A stretch of DNA of 8,921 bases from Methanofastidiosum sp. (lineage in GTDB: Archaea > Methanobacteriota_B > Thermococci > Methanofastidiosales > Methanofastidiosaceae). Below the pieces are notes generated by a model. That model was given only the letters and a program-made list of their open reading frames with translations, was not told where the DNA came from and made no database searches. Made by a program: the position numbers and the translations under genes. Of the stretch, positions 5,042-8,921 are shown piece after piece. The stretch covers positions 1,402 through 10,322 of the forward strand of contig DUKX01000074.1 in the NCBI GenBank assembly GCA_013329085.1, written 5' to 3'. Each line of letters begins with the position of its first letter. Position 1 is the first letter of the stretch.

Positions 5042-6021
5042 CAAAACCTCTACTTGATGTTTCTGAACTTAAAACTCATTTTTTTACAGATGATGGGGTC
5101 GTGAAGGCGGTAGATGGAGTAAGTTTTTCTATTGATAAAAAGGAGTCATTTGGCCTTGTTGGTGAAAGTGGATGTGGGAAGTCTGTCACAGCGCTATCTA
5201 TCATAAGGCTAGTTCCTTACCCTCCCGGGAGAATAGTTGGGGGAAGTATTCTTCTTGATGGTGATGAGCTTGTTGGTAGATCTGAAAAAGAGATGCAAAA
5301 GATAAGGGGAAAAGAAATATCAATGATATTCCAAGAGCCAATGACATCTCTTGATCCGCTGTTTACCATAGGTCATGAGCTAATGGAAGTTATAATGCTG
5401 CACCAAGATATGGACAAGAAGGAAGCTACAAAGAAAGCCATAGAGATGTTAAAGATCGTTGGGATACCGGAGGCAGAGAAGAGATTTAGGGAATACCCAC
5501 ACCAGCTCTCTGGTGGAATGCGGCAAAGGGCAATGATTGCCATGGCTCTATCTTGCAATCCAAAGCTTTTGATAGCAGATGAGCCCACCACAGCTTTGGA
5601 TGTTACAATCCAAGCACAGATAATACGATTGATTGAAGACCTAAAAGATGAATTTTCCACTGCTGTTCTCCTTATCACACATGACCTTGGGGTCGTTGCG
5701 GAAACTTGCAAGAGCGTTGCAGTGATGTACGCTGGCAAGATAGTTGAGCAGGGCAGCATCGAAAATATCTTTGAAAATCCTCTCCATCCTTACACTGTAG
5801 GGCTTAACAATGCAATCCCAAGGCTTGATATTGATAAAAAAAGATTACAGATAATTGAAGGTAACGTTCCCAATCTAATAGATATGCCACAAGGATGCAA
5901 ATTCTATCCAAGGTGCCCTTATGTCATGGACATATGTAGACAAAAAGAGCCTCCCCTATTAAAGAAAGAGAAAGACCATTTATTCAGGTGCTATTTGGAG
6001 GAGCCCCCATGGAAATCCTAG
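5038..6021 (+). CDS. dppD: Dipeptide/oligopeptide ABC transporter ATP-binding protein, DppD type
   Basis: This 327-residue cytoplasmic ATPase pairs with DppF to power import. The motifs are complete: Walker A GESGCGKS (42-49), Q-loop Gln99 in MIFQEPMTSLDP, ABC signature LSGGMRQR (157-164), Walker B LLIADE (177-182), D-loop TALD and H-loop His215. The C-terminal Opp/Dpp extension (oligo_HPY type) begins at NPLHPYT and carries four cysteines at 287, 293, 300 and 318. The spacing CKFYPRCPYVMDIC...C matches the site where [4Fe-4S] clusters have been reported in related Dpp/Opp ATPases. The strong GGAGGT at 5024-5029 lies 8 nt before the ATG, inside the end of dppC. The gene overlaps dppC by 4 nt and dppF by 13 nt. 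The length is normal for the family. Confidence 0.95.
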   Translation: MTKPLLDVSELKTHFFTDDGVVKAVDGVSFSIDKKESFGLVGESGCGKSVTALSIIRLVPYPPGRIVGGSILLDGDELVGRSEKEMQKIRGKEISMIFQEPMTSLDPLFTIGHELMEVIMLHQDMDKKEATKKAIEMLKIVGIPEAEKRFREYPHQLSGGMRQRAMIAMALSCNPKLLIADEPTTALDVTIQAQIIRLIEDLKDEFSTAVLLITHDLGVVAETCKSVAVMYAGKIVEQGSIENIFENPLHPYTVGLNNAIPRLDIDKKRLQIIEGNVPNLIDMPQGCKFYPRCPYVMDICRQKEPPLLKKEKDHLFRCYLEEPPWKS

Positions 6022-6968
6022 AGGTTATAGAACTAAAGAAATACTTCCATACCAAGGCAGAATTTCTAAAGAAATCTGATATTGTCAGGGCCGTAGATAA
6101 TGTTTCTTTTAAGATAATGGAAGGTGAGATCCTTGGTCTTGTTGGAGAGAGTGGGTGTGGCAAGACAACATGCGGTAAGACTATTCTAAAAATTTACGAG
6201 CCGGATAGCGGTAAAATACTATTTAGGGGAGAGGACATCACAAACCTCAAAAGAAATGAAATGAGGGAGTACAGGAAAAGGATGGGGATAGTCTACCAGG
6301 ACCCATTTGGCTCATTAGACCCAAGAATGACTGTGGGCAGTATAATCTCAGAGCCTATGGAGATCCACAACCTCTATCCAAAGAAGGACAGGGAGGAAAA
6401 AGTCCAAGAAATATTGGAAAAGGTCGGCCTCACATCGGAACAGATGAATAGGTATCCTCATGAGTTCTCAGGAGGTCAAAGGCAGAGAATAGGAATTGCA
6501 AGAACTCTAGCCGTAAATCCTGAATTTGTAGTTGCAGATGAACCTGTTTCGGCTTTGGATGTATCAATACAAGCACAGATATTAAATTTAATGCAGGACT
6601 TACAGAATGAGTTTGGATTTACCTATCTCTTTATTACACATGATCTTAGTGTAATAAAACATATTTGCGATAGAGTTGCAGTCATGTATGTTGGGAAGAT
6701 TGTAGAGATGGCGCCTAAAAAAGAGCTTTTTAAAAATCCTCTGCATCCCTACACAGAAGCACTACTTTCTGCAGTTCCTACTGTAAATCCAAAGCTCAGA
6801 AGAAAGGAAATAATATTAGAAGGGGATGTACCTAGCCCGATTAATCCCCCAACAGGATGCAGGTTCCACGAACGATGCTTTAAGAAAATAGGAAAGATCT
6901 GTGAAACTAAAGAGCCTGAGCTTATTGAATCAGGCAAAAACCACTTTGTTGCGTGCCATCTTTATTGA
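6009..6968 (+). CDS. dppF: Dipeptide/oligopeptide ABC transporter ATP-binding protein, DppF type
   Basis: This 319-residue second ATPase is the heterodimer partner of DppD. It has Walker A GESGCGKT (46-53), Q-loop YQDPFGSLDPR, ABC signature FSGGQRQR (153-160), Walker B FVVADE (173-178), SALD and H-loop His211. The DppF/OppF character shows in the insert FLKKSDIVRAVDNVSF near the N-terminus and in YQDPFGSLDP. The C-terminal extension (NPLHPYT onward) carries cysteines 284, 290, 298 and 316, paralleling DppD. I choose ATG 6009, which has GGAGGAG at 5997-6003 with a 5-nt spacer; the upstream in-frame GTG 5988 would add seven residues without a ribosome binding site. It overlaps dppD by 13 nt in another frame. 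A T8 run follows the stop, so this is probably the operon's last gene. Confidence 0.95.
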   Translation: MEILEVIELKKYFHTKAEFLKKSDIVRAVDNVSFKIMEGEILGLVGESGCGKTTCGKTILKIYEPDSGKILFRGEDITNLKRNEMREYRKRMGIVYQDPFGSLDPRMTVGSIISEPMEIHNLYPKKDREEKVQEILEKVGLTSEQMNRYPHEFSGGQRQRIGIARTLAVNPEFVVADEPVSALDVSIQAQILNLMQDLQNEFGFTYLFITHDLSVIKHICDRVAVMYVGKIVEMAPKKELFKNPLHPYTEALLSAVPTVNPKLRRKEIILEGDVPSPINPPTGCRFHERCFKKIGKICETKEPELIESGKNHFVACHLY

Positions 6969-6974
6969 AATTAG

Positions 6975-6985
6975 GATTTTTTTTA
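6975..6985 (+). terminator. Oligo-T terminator at the end of the dpp operon
   Basis: T8 at 6977-6984 lies 9 nt after the dppF stop codon and has no visible hairpin. A separate box A for the next gene begins at 7038, which supports an operon boundary here. Confidence 0.5.
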
Positions 6986-7037
6986 TAATGTTCGCAATCC
7001 ACGGCTATTTGTTGACAAAGAATCAATAACCATTATC

Positions 7038-7045
7038 TTTAAATA
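7038..7045 (+). promoter_or_regulatory. Box A (TATA) promoter of the thioredoxin-CcdA gene
   Basis: TTTAAATA is a perfect archaeal box A. Transcription would begin at about 7065-7070, leaving a leader of about 20 nt before GTG 7089 that contains GGGGAG (7072-7077). Such a start would exclude TTG 7059 as the initiation codon. The 120-nt gap from dppF holds nothing else that I recognise. Confidence 0.6.
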
Positions 7046-7088
7046 TGATTTTTATAACTTGATTTTACTAGTGGGGAGCGTAGGTACC

Positions 7089-8591
7089 GTGAAAAAAAGG
7101 GTATTTAATGTTATTTTACTGTCATTATTTATAATTAGTCTATTCGGTAGTATTGCAGTTTCTGCAGAGGACACGATAGACATTAGATTCTTTAAAACTG
7201 AGGGTTGCGAAAAATGCGCCGAAGCAAAGGCAACTCTAGAAAGACTAAATCAAACGGTGTATAATGGAAAGCTCAATATCACAGAGATTGAAACTTATAC
7301 CTCTAGCGGCTATAAAGAGTTTAAGGAGCTGGGATTTAGCATAACCCCTGCAGCCGTAATAAATGGGGTGGTAAAGCTTGAGGGCATAAGCCAGTTTGAT
7401 GAAGCATCCCTTAAGGTGCTCTTTGACTCTATATTAGATCCTTCAACTACGCCTGAACAGCCTACAACGCCAACTGATGCCACAAAAACTATCAGATTCT
7501 TCTATGAGGAGCAGTGTGAATACTGTAAGGCCTCGAAGGCAAAGATGTATGCACTAATAGATGAAAAAGATTATAATATTACAGTTGTTGAAGTTGATGT
7601 CTATACCCCCGCGGGCTACAAAGAGTTCACAGAGGCAGGATTTAAGATAGTCCCTGCAGCCATAGTGTGCGGGGAAACAAAGCTTGAAGGAACAGATCAA
7701 GTAGATCCAGATATCCAGAAGGCAATTGAGGGGTGTCTGGCCGGAGAGCCTGTTACAAATGGTGGCGGAGTTTCTACCATTACTCTAATTGGGGCACTTG
7801 GTGCAGGATTCTTTTCAAGCTTCTCGCCTTGCTTACTTGCTGTTCTATCATTTATAATAGCATACACAGTAGGCACAAGCAAGAAATCAATTACAATATT
7901 ATTAAAATCCATATCTTTTGGTCTTGGGATAACATTTTCTTATGTGCTTGTTGCGATAATGTTTCTAAAACTCGGCCAGGCGATACCTGATGCCTATAAG
8001 TATCTTATCTCGTTATTCGGGGCCATAATTACATTTGTCCTTGGATTAAATCTATTGAACAGCGGTTTTGATCTCGTTGAACTCCCTATAACGACAAAGC
8101 ATTTTGCCCAGAAGATGACACATAAGTTTGCTCTGTCATATGGGCTGCTCGGTGTCTTCTTTTTAGGCATGATATTTTCAGTGATAAAGCTCCCTTGTGC
8201 AGCTATAATCCTTCCTTTACTTATAGACGAGGCAATAACAGGTTCCAATGCCTCTGCATTCCTCAAAGTCACTTTTTACGGCCTTGGGGTTATTATACCC
8301 TTCATAGTAATAGGTGTCGTAGGTGCTTTTACAAAGAATGTTGCAAGGGATATGAGATGGGATCCAAAAGTCAGATTCTTTGGATGGGTCGTAGTCGGAG
8401 CCATAGTTATTATCATATCATTCTGGCTTATCCTTCAAGGATTTCAGGTCGTTGAAACAGTCACCACAGAGTATATTTTATATACAATAATATCTTATGC
8501 AATCACAATGTTTATAGTAGGGTTTGCCTACGCTAAATGGAAGAAGGTAGATAAGGGTGACGACAGAAAGAAGGAAGTTCGAACATATTAA
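7089..8591 (+). CDS. Membrane thiol-disulfide protein: two tandem thioredoxin-like domains fused to a CcdA/DsbD-type transporter
   Basis: This is a 500-residue exported membrane protein. Residues 1-26 form a signal peptide (KKR, hydrophobic core, SA-ED cleavage region). Thioredoxin/glutaredoxin-like domain 1 covers about 29-118, with CEKC at 40-43 and a TPAA cis-Pro motif near 86. Domain 2 covers about 132-217, with CEYC at 143-146 and VPAA; the two are internal duplicates. Domain 2 has extra cysteines at 194 and 216. A Gly-rich hinge leads to a CcdA-like membrane part of about seven helices, with the paired cysteines in SPCLLAVL (Cys248) and KLPCAAII (Cys370). In CcdA/DsbD, such cysteines pass electrons from cytoplasmic thioredoxin across the membrane; here they would reduce the external CxxC domains, an inference from the family. 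The start is uncertain: GTG 7089 gives a normal signal peptide, while GTG 7071 and TTG 7059 are alternatives. The end overlaps fni by 35 nt. Confidence 0.87.
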   Translation: MKKRVFNVILLSLFIISLFGSIAVSAEDTIDIRFFKTEGCEKCAEAKATLERLNQTVYNGKLNITEIETYTSSGYKEFKELGFSITPAAVINGVVKLEGISQFDEASLKVLFDSILDPSTTPEQPTTPTDATKTIRFFYEEQCEYCKASKAKMYALIDEKDYNITVVEVDVYTPAGYKEFTEAGFKIVPAAIVCGETKLEGTDQVDPDIQKAIEGCLAGEPVTNGGGVSTITLIGALGAGFFSSFSPCLLAVLSFIIAYTVGTSKKSITILLKSISFGLGITFSYVLVAIMFLKLGQAIPDAYKYLISLFGAIITFVLGLNLLNSGFDLVELPITTKHFAQKMTHKFALSYGLLGVFFLGMIFSVIKLPCAAIILPLLIDEAITGSNASAFLKVTFYGLGVIIPFIVIGVVGAFTKNVARDMRWDPKVRFFGWVVVGAIVIIISFWLILQGFQVVETVTTEYILYTIISYAITMFIVGFAYAKWKKVDKGDDRKKEVRTY

Positions 8592-8921
8592 AATATGCCT
8601 TGAAGAGGATGTTCAATCCAAGTACAACTACCTTGAGGACGTTTCTTTTGTCCACGCAGCACTTCCCGAAATAAACTTTGATGAGATAGAACCCTCTGTA
8701 AAGCTATTCGGAAAGCACCTTTCCTTTCCACTTTTTATCTCTGCTATGACAGGTGGAACTGAAGAGGCATTGAAGATAAATACGGCGCTTGCAAAGGCAT
8801 GCCAGAAGACTCACATAGGCATGGGCCTTGGAAGCCAGAGGGCAATGATTGAGGACCACTCACTTACATATACCTATGACATCAGGAAGTATGCCAAAGA
8901 CATACTTCTAATTGGGAACAT
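8557..8921 (+). CDS. fni: Type 2 isopentenyl-diphosphate delta-isomerase, N-terminal third (runs off window)
   Basis: The first 121 codons are present; full proteins of the family are about 340-370 residues. The enzyme interconverts IPP and DMAPP using reduced FMN and Mg2+, feeding archaeal isoprenoid lipid synthesis in the cytoplasm. Family motifs are clear: RRKFEHI (5-11), EEDVQ, FVHAALPEINFDEIE (31-45), the phosphate/flavin-site segment ISAMTGGTEEALKIN (61-75) and GMGLGSQRAMIED (88-100). The GTG at 8557 is the only start that keeps the conserved R-K-x-E-H motif. It has GAAGGT upstream (8543-8548, 8-nt spacer) and overlaps the 3' end of the CcdA fusion gene by 35 nt in another frame. That overlap suggests co-transcription and coupled translation. 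No separate promoter is visible. Confidence 0.93.
   Translation, partial: MTTERRKFEHIKICLEEDVQSKYNYLEDVSFVHAALPEINFDEIEPSVKLFGKHLSFPLFISAMTGGTEEALKINTALAKACQKTHIGMGLGSQRAMIEDHSLTYTYDIRKYAKDILLIGN

Noticed and set aside
5373..5759. 128-codon minus-strand open frame, and similar ones at 3648-4007 and 4786-5034
   Set aside because: All lie wholly inside conserved transporter genes, have low-complexity or cysteine-scattered translations and no ribosome binding site.
5988..6008. GTG 5988 as dppF start
   Set aside because: GGAGGAG at 5997-6003 lies downstream of it and correctly placed for ATG 6009; the extra seven residues are not typical of the family.
7059..7088. TTG 7059 as start of the thioredoxin-CcdA gene
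   Set aside because: It is upstream of or at the predicted transcription start given by box A 7038-7045, and it would put ten non-signal-like residues before the basic KKR of the signal peptide.
6969..7088. Possible small RNA or small ORF in the dppF-CcdA gap
   Set aside because: Only a T8 terminator, a box A and a leader are recognisable; no open frame of note and no obvious fold.

Overview
The window looks like a chromosomal stretch from a low-GC archaeon, most likely a euryarchaeote. Several signs point that way. AT-rich box A (TATA) elements sit at archaeal distance upstream of genes, for example TTTAAATA at 7038-7045. Genes end in oligo-T tracts rather than hairpins. AGA/AGG (Arg) and ATA (Ile) codons are heavily used, and the right edge carries a type 2 isopentenyl-diphosphate isomerase of archaeal appearance. 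The lineage cannot be fixed further from the sequence alone, and a low-GC bacterium is not strictly excluded. All supported genes are on the + strand.

Left part (1-1285): the 3' end of a secreted beta-sandwich domain protein is followed by a small HicB-type antitoxin gene and a frameshifted hicA toxin remnant. After these comes a complete lipoprotein whose C-terminal domain is a close paralogue of the truncated gene at the left edge. The hicBA remnant therefore sits between two tandem paralogues.

Middle (1351-6968): a complete Dpp/Opp-type ABC peptide importer in the order dppA-dppB-dppC-dppD-dppF. The lipid-anchored binding protein collects substrate, DppB and DppC form the membrane channel, and DppD and DppF drive it with ATP. 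The last four genes are tightly packed (1-nt gap, 4-nt overlap, 13-nt overlap). dppA is separated from dppB by a short T-rich tract that may reduce read-through. The promoter, ribosome binding site and lipoprotein signal peptide of dppA are near duplicates of those of the lipoprotein just upstream. DppA also carries an EF-hand-like acidic loop inserted before a conserved core segment.

Right part (7038-8921): a new box A drives an exported membrane protein with two tandem thioredoxin-like CxxC domains fused to a CcdA/DsbD-type thiol-electron transporter. The 5' part of fni (type 2 IPP isomerase) overlaps its 3' end by 35 nt in another frame, so the two are probably co-transcribed.

No tRNA, rRNA, CRISPR array, insertion sequence or origin was recognised. 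I see no clear new multi-gene system. The most unusual points are the modular sharing of leader and domain between neighbouring lipoprotein genes, the broken hicA, the Ca-loop-like insertion in DppA and the Trx-Trx-CcdA fusion.
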